Source: Parabacteroides sp. PF5-9
GTDB lineage: Bacteria > Bacteroidota > Bacteroidia > Bacteroidales > Tannerellaceae
DNA length: 64,000 nt
Direction of reading: 5' to 3'
Assembly (NCBI RefSeq): GCF_029893105.1
Contig: NZ_JARXWG010000020.1
Location: 19,867 to 83,866, forward strand
A program made the translations under genes and the position numbers. The notes beneath the pieces are model-generated. The model was given only the letters and a program-made list of their open reading frames with translations, did not search any database and was not told where the DNA came from. This document shows, piece after piece, positions 26,794 through 35,293 of the stretch (its first letter is position 1; each line of letters starts with the position of its first letter).

Positions 26794-29265
26794 TTATTCA
26801 ACCGGAATAAAAATACTATTTATCCGATCTCCTTTGATAGCAACAATATTCTTACCTTTATTTTTTATAAGTTTAATACGGGCACGTCCATTATATGCCT
26901 GCACTTTTTTAGAACCGCTGGATGTTCCCCGGTTTATGATCAGATGACCATCTCCGACAGAGTCAAAATAAATATAATCGCGCGAAGTGAGGCTAACGAC
27001 TCCATTTTCATCAATCAATGCAGCTTCTATCCAGACATATTCATCAGTCTCTTCGATGATTGAAGCTGTCAGTTGTGTAGGAGAACCAAACGTTCTTGTT
27101 TCATACTCAAATGTAATTTCATCTTCCACCCGTTCTTTTCCTTTTTTACCAATGGCTTTAATCGTATTAGTGCCTGATTTGAATACAGATTCCCAGCGCA
27201 ATCCTGCGGCAGGAAAATCTTGTGAGTTACGTTTTTGCTTACCTAAACTTTCTCCGTTAACAAACAACTCCACCTCTTCACAATTAGAATATACTTTCAT
27301 CATTTTCTTTTCATTGGCCTTTCCCCACCTGACAGGCCATGAATGTCCGTATATGTGAATCATTGGTTTTTCAGTCCAATAAGATTGAAAAACATAATAA
27401 CTCTCTTTAGGTGTAAAATCCCGTTCGATGACTCCTTTTTGATTCATATAAGGCACCGGATTTTCCGGTCTGACAGGAGTTGAGAAGTCTTTAAAAGGCC
27501 AATAGGCCGCACCTGTAAGCCAAGGCATTGTTTCTTGTTCTTTCAGATGCCAGTCAATCAGGTCACAGATATAAGATTCACTCCAGTCGCCATCTTTAGA
27601 AACGCGAGCTGCTCCTCCGTATAAAGACGCATCCCCGGCGCGTTCATCGGCTCCCTGACCGGAAACGATATTCTGAAGGTTCTCAAATATATTTTCTGCA
27701 TGTCGCCGTGCATGACTATCACCACCCCATTCCACATGCAGGAAATGATTTACTTTTTGCATTTCTGTATGTGATACATCTTTATATTCGGTATACACTC
27801 CGCGATACCAACCGGCCCAGATGGAAGGTGAGTAGACATCCACAATATCGCTGCAAAATTCGCAACGGCGGATAGCCGTTTTCCGGCTATTGTCCAATTG
27901 ATGAGCCAGATCATGCAACTCTTTCATAAATGCCCGGATAGCATCTTTTTCAAAATAGCTAAAATCATTTGGCCAGTCATTTTCATTTCCCAGTCCCCAA
28001 ATGATAACCGAAGGATGATTACGATGTTGAGTGACCATATTCGTTAACATCCGCCTGGCTTGTATTTTATAACTTTCACCACCTAATCCACCACGACACC
28101 AGGGTATTTCTTCCCAGACAAGTATGCCTAACTCATCACATAAATTGAGTATAATTTCCGATTGCTGATAATGCCCCAAGCGGATAAAATTGACACCCAT
28201 CCGTTTCATCATTTCAATCTCGGTTCTCATCATCGCTTCCGTCATTGCTTGTCCTACGCCGGCATGATCTTCATGACGGTGTGTTCCGCGAAGCAGTAAT
28301 CGTTTTCCATTGAGATAAAACGGCCCTTTCTCTTTGAATTCAAAATGACGGAAACCAAAACATTCTTTTGCGGTAACACTTTCTCCTTCTACATCCAGTT
28401 TTAATTCGCAGGTGTAGAGGTTGGGATTATCTACATCCCATAAAATCGGATTTTTTATAGAGATTTCAGTGATAAACTGTTTTCCTAACGGAAGTATATC
28501 CTGAAGCTGTTTATTAAAAACAATTTTTTTATTCGGATCATAAACAGTCACTTGTATGTTTGCCTTTTTTATATCCGCCGGATTATGAAAAGAGGCATTA
28601 ATCGTTAAGATCCCCTCTTTCAGACTTGTTGATAATCCGGCATCTAACTGTATGTATTGAAAGGATGTTTTCGGCACATAGACCAGATTGACATACCGGT
28701 ACAGCCCACCATAAACATTAAAATCGGATAAATCAGAAGGAATCATCTCCAGATCTCTTGAATTGTCACAACGAATTGAAAGGGGAATCTTTCCTCCGAA
28801 CCGCTCTGTTAATCCTTTGTCTTTTTTAAACGCTTCAACCGCATCTGTTATATCAAGCGTCCACTCATCATATCCACCAATATGTTCACCCACTTTAGTC
28901 GTATAAAGATATACTTCCGTTTTCTGACCGGCACCTTCAAAATCAAGTAGAACTCTACCGTCGGCATACGGATTCTCTATATCCAACAATGTCTTATACC
29001 ATCCCGCCCCCTGATAATAATTGACATCAGGATCTACAGCATCTTCTGCATTGAAACAATGAGGCAGTGTAACCTTTTCCCAAAGAGGTACGGTTTCCGG
29101 ATTTCCCGGATTAGCAGGACGTACAGCCTCCCATATACCTCCAAGATCACCTTTCAGGTATTCCCAATTCTCAGTCAATCGAATTTTATGGGTTGTCGGC
29201 ACTTTCCCTGTAGCAGAGTATAAAGAACAAAGTAATAGACAGCTTAGTAGAATAGATCTCATCAT
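26794..29265 (-). CDS. Exported glycoside hydrolase family 2 enzyme (beta-galactosidase/glucuronidase type)
   Basis: A protein of about 823 residues with signal peptide (SILLSCLLLCSLYSATG). Domains in order: sugar-binding jelly roll at about 40-210, immunoglobulin-like domain at about 215-315, TIM barrel at about 320-600, and a C-terminal immunoglobulin-like region. The acid/base is Glu428 in WGLGNEND and the nucleophile is probably Glu512 in HVEWGGDSH. FGFRHFEFKEKGPFYLNGK and LLRGTHRHEDHAGVG are family marks. Exact substrate is undetermined. The frame extends to a GTG at 29313; ATG at 29265 just before the signal peptide is preferred. An 18-bp near-palindrome at 29298-29315 is shared with the TRAP transporter promoter. 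Confidence 0.93.
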   Translation of the reverse strand: MMRSILLSCLLLCSLYSATGKVPTTHKIRLTENWEYLKGDLGGIWEAVRPANPGNPETVPLWEKVTLPHCFNAEDAVDPDVNYYQGAGWYKTLLDIENPYADGRVLLDFEGAGQKTEVYLYTTKVGEHIGGYDEWTLDITDAVEAFKKDKGLTERFGGKIPLSIRCDNSRDLEMIPSDLSDFNVYGGLYRYVNLVYVPKTSFQYIQLDAGLSTSLKEGILTINASFHNPADIKKANIQVTVYDPNKKIVFNKQLQDILPLGKQFITEISIKNPILWDVDNPNLYTCELKLDVEGESVTAKECFGFRHFEFKEKGPFYLNGKRLLLRGTHRHEDHAGVGQAMTEAMMRTEIEMMKRMGVNFIRLGHYQQSEIILNLCDELGILVWEEIPWCRGGLGGESYKIQARRMLTNMVTQHRNHPSVIIWGLGNENDWPNDFSYFEKDAIRAFMKELHDLAHQLDNSRKTAIRRCEFCSDIVDVYSPSIWAGWYRGVYTEYKDVSHTEMQKVNHFLHVEWGGDSHARRHAENIFENLQNIVSGQGADERAGDASLYGGAARVSKDGDWSESYICDLIDWHLKEQETMPWLTGAAYWPFKDFSTPVRPENPVPYMNQKGVIERDFTPKESYYVFQSYWTEKPMIHIYGHSWPVRWGKANEKKMMKVYSNCEEVELFVNGESLGKQKRNSQDFPAAGLRWESVFKSGTNTIKAIGKKGKERVEDEITFEYETRTFGSPTQLTASIIEETDEYVWIEAALIDENGVVSLTSRDYIYFDSVGDGHLIINRGTSSGSKKVQAYNGRARIKLIKNKGKNIVAIKGDRINSIFIPVE

Positions 29266-29297
29266 TTTAAGTATTAATATCAAAATGTTATTCCGGT

Positions 29298-29315
29298 GAG
29301 TGTTTGCGTACACAC
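29298..29315. promoter_or_regulatory. Candidate operator upstream of the GH2 gene
   Basis: GAGTGTTTGCGTACACAC lies 33 bp before the chosen GH2 start. It matches 15 of 18 positions of the sequence at 55042-55059 ahead of the TRAP transporter, and both are built around a TGT...CGTACACA partial palindrome with a central CG, as in LacI-family operators. Function is inferred. Confidence 0.5.
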
Positions 29316-29421
29316 CACGAAATATTCTTCAAGCAATTCCGGTATAATGATCAAAAATATGGTCGGGGAATGTTGCTGAAAGAAGCCACAAAAATAGGAA
29401 AAGATTTATTATCGCCTATTT

Positions 29422-29814
29422 TCAGACCTTATTTGTTTGTAAAATTTCGGTCACTTTATGATCCGCCTTAGCTTTGATTTCAGGGGTAACACTATCATTG
29501 ACCAATTTCAAGGCCAATGCCATTACGGCTATATCATCTGTAAAACCGATAACAGGCAGAATACTTTCAGGAATGAGGTCGACAGGTAAAATAAAGTATC
29601 CCAAAGCACCTACAATATAGGCTTTATGTTTGAAAGGAACTTTATCATCCTCAAGCAGATAATAAAGAATAAGTGCCGGACGAAGTACTGTTGCACCTAC
29701 TTTCCGGGCAATACGGAATATTTTATCCCAAAAGTTCTTTTTAGAATAATGCTTCCCATATTTTTCTATCTCGTTAATCTCTTCAAAAGAGACATCTTCA
29801 ATCCTTTTTGTCAT
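29422..29814 (-). CDS. DUF1232 (YkvA-like) membrane protein
   Basis: A 130-residue protein with the DUF1232 core at about 60-115 (VGALGYFILPVDLIPESILP, then GFTDDIAVMALALKLV). This family is small, membrane-associated and of unknown function. The N-terminal 55 residues are charged, with a short hydrophobic stretch near 40-50. The -7 box at 29847-29854 lies 33 bp upstream. Copy C of the repeat array is about 205 bp upstream. Confidence 0.9.
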   Translation of the reverse strand: MTKRIEDVSFEEINEIEKYGKHYSKKNFWDKIFRIARKVGATVLRPALILYYLLEDDKVPFKHKAYIVGALGYFILPVDLIPESILPVIGFTDDIAVMALALKLVNDSVTPEIKAKADHKVTEILQTNKV

Positions 29815-29846
29815 AAATGTTTATCTCTTGGTTGTTTTCCTTCATA

Positions 29847-29854
29847 CAAAACTA
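29847..29854 (-). promoter_or_regulatory. -7 promoter box of the DUF1232 gene
   Basis: CAAAACTA on the plus strand reads TAGTTTTG toward the DUF1232 gene, 33 bp before its start. Confidence 0.55.
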
Positions 29855-30006
29855 AGAAAAATAATCACTCTTTGAATATGAAAGGATTAGTTTAACAACT
29901 CATCAGATTATTTCACTTTTACTTGTTTTATAATCGTTCCTCGCTCTGTTTCTTAATTTGTACACACAGTTTTGAGAACTATCTACTCCCCTTTCCGGAG
30001 CCATTT

Positions 30007-30115
30007 CGAACACTTTTCTGTTAGAGGTACCTCTAAATAATTTTAGACGTACCTCTAAACAGATTTACACCTACCTCTAAATCAATTTAGAGGTACGTCT
30101 AACCAAAAAGTGGTT
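30007..30115. repeat. 22-bp-period palindrome array (copy C)
   Basis: Four 16-bp units start at 30021, 30043, 30065 and 30087, exactly 22 bp apart: TTAGAGGTACCTCTAA, TTAGACGTACCTCTAA, TTACACCTACCTCTAA and TTAGAGGTACGTCTAA. The order of unit types is closer to the reverse of copies B and D. The left flank CGAACACTTTTCTG matches the inverted right flank of copy B; the right flank ACCAAAAAGTGG is a weaker inverted match to its own left flank. Confidence 0.95.
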
Positions 30116-30241
30116 TACTTCATGTAATACAGTCAATACGATCCGACAAAAAAGCCTTCACTATAACCCTTAAATACGAGATACTCATTCACGCTCTTAA
30201 AGCAAATTCAGAAATTCCAGTTTTTTGCCAAAATGTTTACT

Positions 30242-30249
30242 TACCTTTG
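30242..30249 (+). promoter_or_regulatory. -7 promoter box of the two-component operon
   Basis: TACCTTTG matches TAnnTTTG 45 bp before the response regulator start. Confidence 0.65.
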
Positions 30250-30294
30250 TAAATTAAGCATTTATAAGAACCGATCGTAATAAAAAACATATAT

Positions 30295-30975
30295 ATGAAG
30301 ATTCTGGTAGTAGAAGATGAAGACGCCTTGCGGGAAGTGATTGTCCGTTCACTGGAAAAGGAACGTTATCTGGTAGAATGTGTGGCTAATTACCAAGAAG
30401 CCATGTTCAAAATCAATGACTACGACTACGATTGCATCATATTGGATATCATGCTGCCGGGTGGCAGCGGACTATCGATACTGGAAGAATTAAAAAAATG
30501 TCATAAAAAAGAAAGTGTCATTATCATCTCAGCCAAAGATTCACTCGAAGATAAAATAACGGGATTAGATTTAGGAGCCGATGATTATCTGACCAAACCA
30601 TTTCATCTGGCAGAACTAAATGCACGCATCAAGTCTGTCGTTCGCCGCAAACAACAAGACGGAGAGATGAACCTTATATTGGCAAATATCACCCTCTACC
30701 CCGATCGACATGCCGTTTTTATTGAAAACAAAGAATTAGAACTCAATCGGAAAGAATTTGACTTACTCTATTACTTTATTACCAATCCCAACCGCGTGAT
30801 CAGCAAAAGTGCTTTAGCAGAATCTGTTTGGGGAGACTATATCGATCAGGCAGACAGTCTGGATTTTATATACAGTCAAGTCAAAAATCTTAGGAAAAAA
30901 CTAAAAACAGCAGGTGCTACCCCTGAAATTAAAGCAGTTTATGGATTTGGATATAAAATGATAAGTGAAGATTAA
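30295..30975 (+). CDS. OmpR/PhoB-family response regulator
   Basis: A 226-residue DNA-binding response regulator. The receiver domain at about 1-115 has the acidic pocket VEDED, phospho-acceptor Asp51 in CIILDIMLPG, and the conserved Lys in LTKPFH. The winged-helix effector at about 130-225 includes LNRKEFDLLYYFITNP and AVYGFGYKM. It is followed after one base by the sensor kinase. It probably controls the PepSY-like and porin-like genes downstream (inference from order). Confidence 0.96.
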   Translation: MKILVVEDEDALREVIVRSLEKERYLVECVANYQEAMFKINDYDYDCIILDIMLPGGSGLSILEELKKCHKKESVIIISAKDSLEDKITGLDLGADDYLTKPFHLAELNARIKSVVRRKQQDGEMNLILANITLYPDRHAVFIENKELELNRKEFDLLYYFITNPNRVISKSALAESVWGDYIDQADSLDFIYSQVKNLRKKLKTAGATPEIKAVYGFGYKMISED

Positions 30976-30976
30976 A

Positions 30977-32245
30977 ATGAAACTAATACATTACACCATA
31001 CGCAATTTATTTGTACCCCTATTAATCATCATGACCGTCTGGGCATTTGTGTTTTACATCCTTGTACTGCATGAAGTAAATGATGAAACAAATGATACCC
31101 TACAAAACTATAAAGAGATTATCATCAAACAAGCTTTAGCCGACACCACCTTCCTGAAAGACCATATCGGCCTGATGAATAGCTATTATATACGTGAAAT
31201 ACCGGCAGATCAAGCCAATCTGAGCAAAGATGAATTCTATGATGATACAAAATACATTGAAATAGAAAACGAACATGAACCCATTCGTGTTTTACGCACA
31301 AGCTTCATGACTCCCAATGAAAAATACTATGAACTCAAAATAGAAATATCCACATTAGAAAAAGAAGACCTGACCGAAACAGTTCTATGGGCAACAATTA
31401 TTCTTTATATTTTGTTGATTTGCTGTATTTTATTGGTGACCCATTCGGTCTTCAAAAAAAGTTTTATCCCATTATACACCATCTTAGATTGGTTGCGTCG
31501 TTATCATCCGGCTAAACCATCAGAACCATTAGTCAATCAGACATCCATAGAAGAATTTAATATCTTGAATCAAGCCTTTAGAGATGCAACCGAGCGAGGT
31601 ATAAAAGTCTATGAAGAACAAAAACAATTTGTCGAAAATGCCTCCCATGAATTACAGACTCCTATTGCCGTCTGTATGAATAAACTAGAATTACTCAGTG
31701 AAAATCAGGATTGTACCGAAGAACAACTCGCCGAAATCGCAGATATTTATCGTACCCTACAAGGCATCTCTAAAATGAATAAATCATTACTCTTGTTATC
31801 ACGCATTGAAAACAAACAGTTCCCCGATGAAGAAGAAGTCAACATCACCCAACTCGTACAATCAGTAACAAATGAGTTTATAGAAATGTATGAAAACAAA
31901 AATATACAACTCTATTTTATAAAAGAAGAACCACTAAGCTGTATCATGAATCCCGCTTTAGCACAAACAATGATTAAAAACCTGGTTCGAAACGCATTTA
32001 TACATAATATCCCCGAAGGAGAAATTTATATTCAAATAACAACAGATTCATTAAGTATAGAAAATACAAGCGATAGCCCCGAACTAAACCGGGATAAACT
32101 ATTTAAACGTTTCGGTAAACAAAGTAATCGACCCGATTCCACCGGTTTAGGTTTAGCCGTAATTCAATCAATAGCACTCATTTACAAGATAGACCTTACA
32201 TATACATATAATGGAAAACATCGGTTTATTTTAACATTTAAGTAA
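30977..32245 (+). CDS. Sensor histidine kinase
   Basis: A protein of about 422 residues with membrane segments at about 8-32 and 135-158 bounding a periplasmic sensor of about 100 residues. The H-box is VENASHELQTPIAV with phospho-acceptor His224, the N-box MIKNLVRNAFIHN, and the G-box STGLGLAVIQ. No HAMP domain is obvious. The frame opens with a GTG at 30965 that overlaps the regulator gene, but ATG at 30977, one base after its stop, is preferred. The periplasmic sensor has no recognisable fold, so the signal is unknown. Confidence 0.93.
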   Translation: MKLIHYTIRNLFVPLLIIMTVWAFVFYILVLHEVNDETNDTLQNYKEIIIKQALADTTFLKDHIGLMNSYYIREIPADQANLSKDEFYDDTKYIEIENEHEPIRVLRTSFMTPNEKYYELKIEISTLEKEDLTETVLWATIILYILLICCILLVTHSVFKKSFIPLYTILDWLRRYHPAKPSEPLVNQTSIEEFNILNQAFRDATERGIKVYEEQKQFVENASHELQTPIAVCMNKLELLSENQDCTEEQLAEIADIYRTLQGISKMNKSLLLLSRIENKQFPDEEEVNITQLVQSVTNEFIEMYENKNIQLYFIKEEPLSCIMNPALAQTMIKNLVRNAFIHNIPEGEIYIQITTDSLSIENTSDSPELNRDKLFKRFGKQSNRPDSTGLGLAVIQSIALIYKIDLTYTYNGKHRFILTFK

Positions 32246-32310
32246 ACAACTATTCCAAAATCTTTCCCAAAAGTTCCTCTTTCTTTGTCATAAATTTAAA
32301 GAAAGAAGAT

Positions 32311-32754
32311 ATGAAAAAAATTAGTTCACTCGTGATTATCCTATTCCTGTCTGTTTTCTCCGCAATCGCAGATAATGACAGGATTACACAAGATGTGTCG
32401 GAACTACCCATAGAAAGTCGGGAATTCATCTCTACACATTTTACCCAGACAGAAATCTCACACATAAAAATTGAAAAAAATCTGATCGGAATTAAAAACT
32501 ATGATGTGATCCTGACAGATGGAACAAACATCGAATTCAACCGATCAGGCAAATGGACAGATATAGATAGGCGTAAACAACCCATCCCAACAGTACTCAT
32601 ACCAGCGACAATAGCTGCTTATGTTAAAACCAATTTCAGTGATAAGCAAATCACCTCTATCGAAAGAGAAACCCGTGAATGGAGTGTAAAATTAGATAAT
32701 GGACTCGAATTAACCTTTAATAAAAAAGGACAACTCATTGAAATAGACGACTAA
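32311..32754 (+). CDS. Exported PepSY-like protein
   Basis: A 147-residue exported protein with signal peptide at about 1-20 (SLVIILFLSVFSAIA). Two PepSY-like repeats follow: SREFISTHFTQTEISHI...YDVILTDGTNIEFNRSGKW and IAAYVKTNFSDKQITSIE...WSVKLDNGLELTFNKKG (broken here for length). This Bacteroidales family is thought to bind or inhibit in the periplasm but has no established role. It follows the sensor kinase by 65 bp and is followed 34 bp later by a second PepSY-like gene. Confidence 0.88.
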   Translation: MKKISSLVIILFLSVFSAIADNDRITQDVSELPIESREFISTHFTQTEISHIKIEKNLIGIKNYDVILTDGTNIEFNRSGKWTDIDRRKQPIPTVLIPATIAAYVKTNFSDKQITSIERETREWSVKLDNGLELTFNKKGQLIEIDD

Positions 32755-32788
32755 ATAACAAGAAGTACAACAATAAAAAATCAAAAGT

Positions 32789-33616
32789 ATGAAAACAAAA
32801 CTATTCATTCTAACAGGCTGTCTATCCGCCCTTTCAGTAATAACAAGCTGTGATGATGATCATCACTTTACACCGGAAAATACAGTAGTAAATGCCTTTA
32901 ATCTGCAATATCCAAATGCAGAAAGAGTAGAGTGGGAAACAAAAGCTGGTTTTAAAGTCGCAGACTTCATCTTAAATACCCATCAAACAGAAGCATGGTT
33001 CGACTACGACGGAAGCTGGCTTTTAACGGAAACAGACCTTACCTTCAACGAACTGCCAGCCGAAGTACAAAAAAGCTTTAACGAAAGCCCCTATCAATCA
33101 TGGCATATTGATGATGTAGATCAACTTGAACGCGTAAATGCAGCCCTCATCTATGTCATTGAAGTAGAACAAGGAAAAGAAGAATACGACCTCTATTATT
33201 CCGAAGAAGGAACCTTGATAAAAGAAGTCAATGACCATACAAATGCAGAACATATCCCTGTTGTTATACCAGGTACAATCATCGACGAAATCAAACGAAT
33301 GTATCCCAATGCAGTTATCCGGGATATCGATAAAAAAGGTACTTTCTTTGAATTTGAAATCCAGGACGGACACATTGAACGCGAACTGCTCTTCAATAGC
33401 GAACAAAAATGGGTAAGTACAACCTGGGACATTCGTCAGGCTGATGTGCCGGCCATTGTACTCGAAACCCTTAAACAATCACAATACAACAACTATAAAA
33501 TAGATGACATAGAAGCTATGCAAAAGCCCGAAGGGATGTATTACATCTTTGAATTAGAATCAGGAAACAAAGAAATATATCTGACAATAGATGCAACAGG
33601 AACCATAATCATCTAA
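32789..33616 (+). CDS. PepSY-like lipoprotein
   Basis: A 275-residue lipoprotein (lipobox VITSC near residue 20) with two tandem PepSY-like modules: about 30-145 (AFNLQYPNAERVEWETKAGF, AWFDYDGSWLLTETDL) and about 155-275 (IDEIKRMYPNAVIRDIDKKG, ELLFNSEQKWVSTTWDI). Each has the alternating basic helix and beta hairpin with a Trp-rich turn. It belongs to the same transcript direction as the two-component system and the other PepSY gene, so it may be the regulated output or an accessory sensor. Confidence 0.88.
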   Translation: MKTKLFILTGCLSALSVITSCDDDHHFTPENTVVNAFNLQYPNAERVEWETKAGFKVADFILNTHQTEAWFDYDGSWLLTETDLTFNELPAEVQKSFNESPYQSWHIDDVDQLERVNAALIYVIEVEQGKEEYDLYYSEEGTLIKEVNDHTNAEHIPVVIPGTIIDEIKRMYPNAVIRDIDKKGTFFEFEIQDGHIERELLFNSEQKWVSTTWDIRQADVPAIVLETLKQSQYNNYKIDDIEAMQKPEGMYYIFELESGNKEIYLTIDATGTIII

Positions 33617-33643
33617 AGACAACTCTCAGATTCAAACCATACA

Positions 33644-33734
33644 AAGAGGGTATCCAAAAAGAACAGCAGATTTTTGAATGAGTTATAACATATAACCTCA
33701 TCCAAACATTTTCTAACTTTTTGAATACCCTCTT
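33644..33734. repeat. Long two-level hairpin upstream of the barrel gene
   Basis: The outer arms AAGAGGGTAT..AAAAA (33644-33660) and TTTTT..ATACCCTCTT (33718-33734) pair across about 57 bases. An inner stem pairs ATGAGTTAT (33678-33686) with ATAACCTCAT (33692-33701) with a one-base bulge. It ends 16 bp before the next promoter box. It may act as a terminator for the PepSY genes, though it lacks a clean downstream U-run. Confidence 0.6.
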
Positions 33735-33749
33735 CTATTCGATATCTAT

Positions 33750-33757
33750 TATCTTTG
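33750..33757 (+). promoter_or_regulatory. -7 promoter box of the outer-membrane barrel gene
   Basis: TATCTTTG matches TAnnTTTG 46 bp before the ATG at 33804. Confidence 0.6.
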
Positions 33758-33803
33758 CCGCCCGTAATCCAGTCTGAACACAGATGAAACAAATCAAAAG
33801 AAA

Positions 33804-34529
33804 ATGAAGAAGACAACAATAACTCGTTATACGATTACCAGTATACTGATTATAGCCATATCCACACCTCTTTTCGCACAAGAAAAGAAAATATTTGAAA
33901 TAACCCCTGCCGTAGATCTCGTTAGCAGTTATGTCTGGAGAGGAGGCTATGAAACAGGAGCATCCATACAACCCACATTAACATTTACTTATGATCGTCT
34001 CTCTCTCGAAGCCTGGGGATCTACCGATTTCTCCACCGCCTCAGATGAACATAGAAGCAAAGAAATCAACCTGACTTTAGGATATGAAATCAAAGGATTC
34101 AATGTCGCACTGATAGACTACTGGTGGTCGGGAGAAGGAGCCCGATACGGACGATACTCTACCGATCACTATTTCGAAGCAGTTATCAGTTACCACTTTG
34201 GCGAATCTTTTCCACTCGCCTTGAGTTGGAATACATTCTTTGCCGGAGGAGACAAAAACGAAAAAGGAGATCAAAACTACTCTACCTACATCGAAGCGAC
34301 GTATGATTTCAATCTCTTAGGAGTTGAACTTACACCAGCTATCGGCATCTCCCCCTGGACAGGGATGTACAACAAAACAGGAAAAACAGGATTTGCTATT
34401 CCCGCCATCTCCCTGACAGCAACCAAAGAAATCCGAATAACAGACACATTCTCCCTCCCCTTATTTACCCAGGCAGTCGTATCCCCCGAAAATGATGATG
34501 TTTTTCTCGTCGTAGGAATTAGTTTTTAA
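33804..34529 (+). CDS. Outer-membrane beta-barrel protein (TorF-like putative porin)
   Basis: A 241-residue protein with signal peptide at about 1-25 and then alternating amphipathic strands, ending in the aromatic residue Phe as outer-membrane barrels do (VFLVVGISF). The opening VDLVSSYVWRGGYETG and the pattern LGYEIKGFNVALIDYWW resemble the TorF/Gcw_chp family of small barrels of unknown cargo. It has its own promoter after the PepSY genes, and is convergent with the lipoprotein gene at 34562. Confidence 0.75.
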   Translation: MKKTTITRYTITSILIIAISTPLFAQEKKIFEITPAVDLVSSYVWRGGYETGASIQPTLTFTYDRLSLEAWGSTDFSTASDEHRSKEINLTLGYEIKGFNVALIDYWWSGEGARYGRYSTDHYFEAVISYHFGESFPLALSWNTFFAGGDKNEKGDQNYSTYIEATYDFNLLGVELTPAIGISPWTGMYNKTGKTGFAIPAISLTATKEIRITDTFSLPLFTQAVVSPENDDVFLVVGISF

Positions 34530-34561
34530 AAAAAGCAATCAAGAGTGTGAGTTCTCTATAT

Positions 34562-35074
34562 TTATTTGATAAGGATTACTCGGCTGGACTTATCCGAAAT
34601 CTGCCATTTCAATTCATCATTAACATAGACTTTTGTAACAATCTCACGGTATTTTTTATCACTTTCACGCCATTCATAGCGTAATGTATCACGATCTGTA
34701 TTATTCCATTCAACAATTGTCAATGTTTCTTTTTCTAAGAAGTTATAATACCCTTTAACAGTTGTACTATATTGTTTCGTATAGGTATCTGTTTCAATAT
34801 CATTATCTCCTCCGTAATACTCATGAGAAAAAAAAATCGAATTTGCAGAATGATATACATGTTTCAGTTCATTGTTAATAACATGATAGACTGCAATTCT
34901 TTTTATCGCATTAGCATTTGTGTTTTTCGGATCTAACAGGTCATTCCCTTCTTTATCGAAAATAGAGATATCGATAGAGGAATATCTGACACCTCCCAGA
35001 TCAACTGGAGCAGTATCCTCTTTACAGCTAATAAATAGAATGAATAATATTAATGCCAATAGTTTACTTTTCAT
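34562..35074 (-). CDS. Small lipoprotein, possible C10-peptidase inhibitor partner
   Basis: A 170-residue lipoprotein with a type II signal ending FISC (about residue 16). The rest is beta-rich and charged; I recognise no domain. It begins 18 bp downstream of the decayed C10-peptidase fragment on the same strand. In Bacteroides fragilis, C10 proteases are encoded next to small inhibitor lipoproteins, so this may be the surviving partner of a lost protease. That reading rests on position alone and is tentative. Confidence 0.7.
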   Translation of the reverse strand: MKSKLLALILFILFISCKEDTAPVDLGGVRYSSIDISIFDKEGNDLLDPKNTNANAIKRIAVYHVINNELKHVYHSANSIFFSHEYYGGDNDIETDTYTKQYSTTVKGYYNFLEKETLTIVEWNNTDRDTLRYEWRESDKKYREIVTKVYVNDELKWQISDKSSRVILIK

Positions 35075-35092
35075 AACTATAACCTATTTGTC

Positions 35093-35293
35093 TTAAGGAT
35101 TTATTCCATATACCATTTGTAAATTCTGATTATAGGCTGTTCCATCTACATAAAAACCATTTGTGCCATAACTATACCAACCATCATGATCTGTGCCCCA
35201 CCCCCAATTCATATGGAATTTTAAATATGTATAGCGTGTTTCATCTATACAAGTTTGCCATCTATGAGCACCATCACAAACCCATGTATTGGG
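35093..35293 (-). pseudogene. C-terminal remnant of a C10 (streptopain-family) cysteine peptidase
   Basis: Reading leftward from about 35287 to the stop TAA at 35093-35095 gives 64 codons with no start. They contain WVCDGA, then FHMNWGWGTDHDGWYSYGT, then NGFYVDGTAYNQNLQMVYG: the hallmark NWGWG loop and C-terminal strand of C10 peptidases. The catalytic Cys half and the catalytic His, which should sit directly before the WVCDG segment, are absent; the frame is closed by a stop two codons upstream. The bases above 35293 turn abruptly AT-rich, so this is a truncated pseudogene. Its product would be inactive. Confidence 0.8.

Larger units (their letters stand above)
29815..30294. other. Divergent intergenic region DUF1232 gene / response regulator
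   Basis: Holds a leftward promoter box (29847-29854), the 22-bp-period array copy C (about 30007-30115) and a rightward promoter box (30242-30249). The remaining bases show no gene. Confidence 0.6.
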
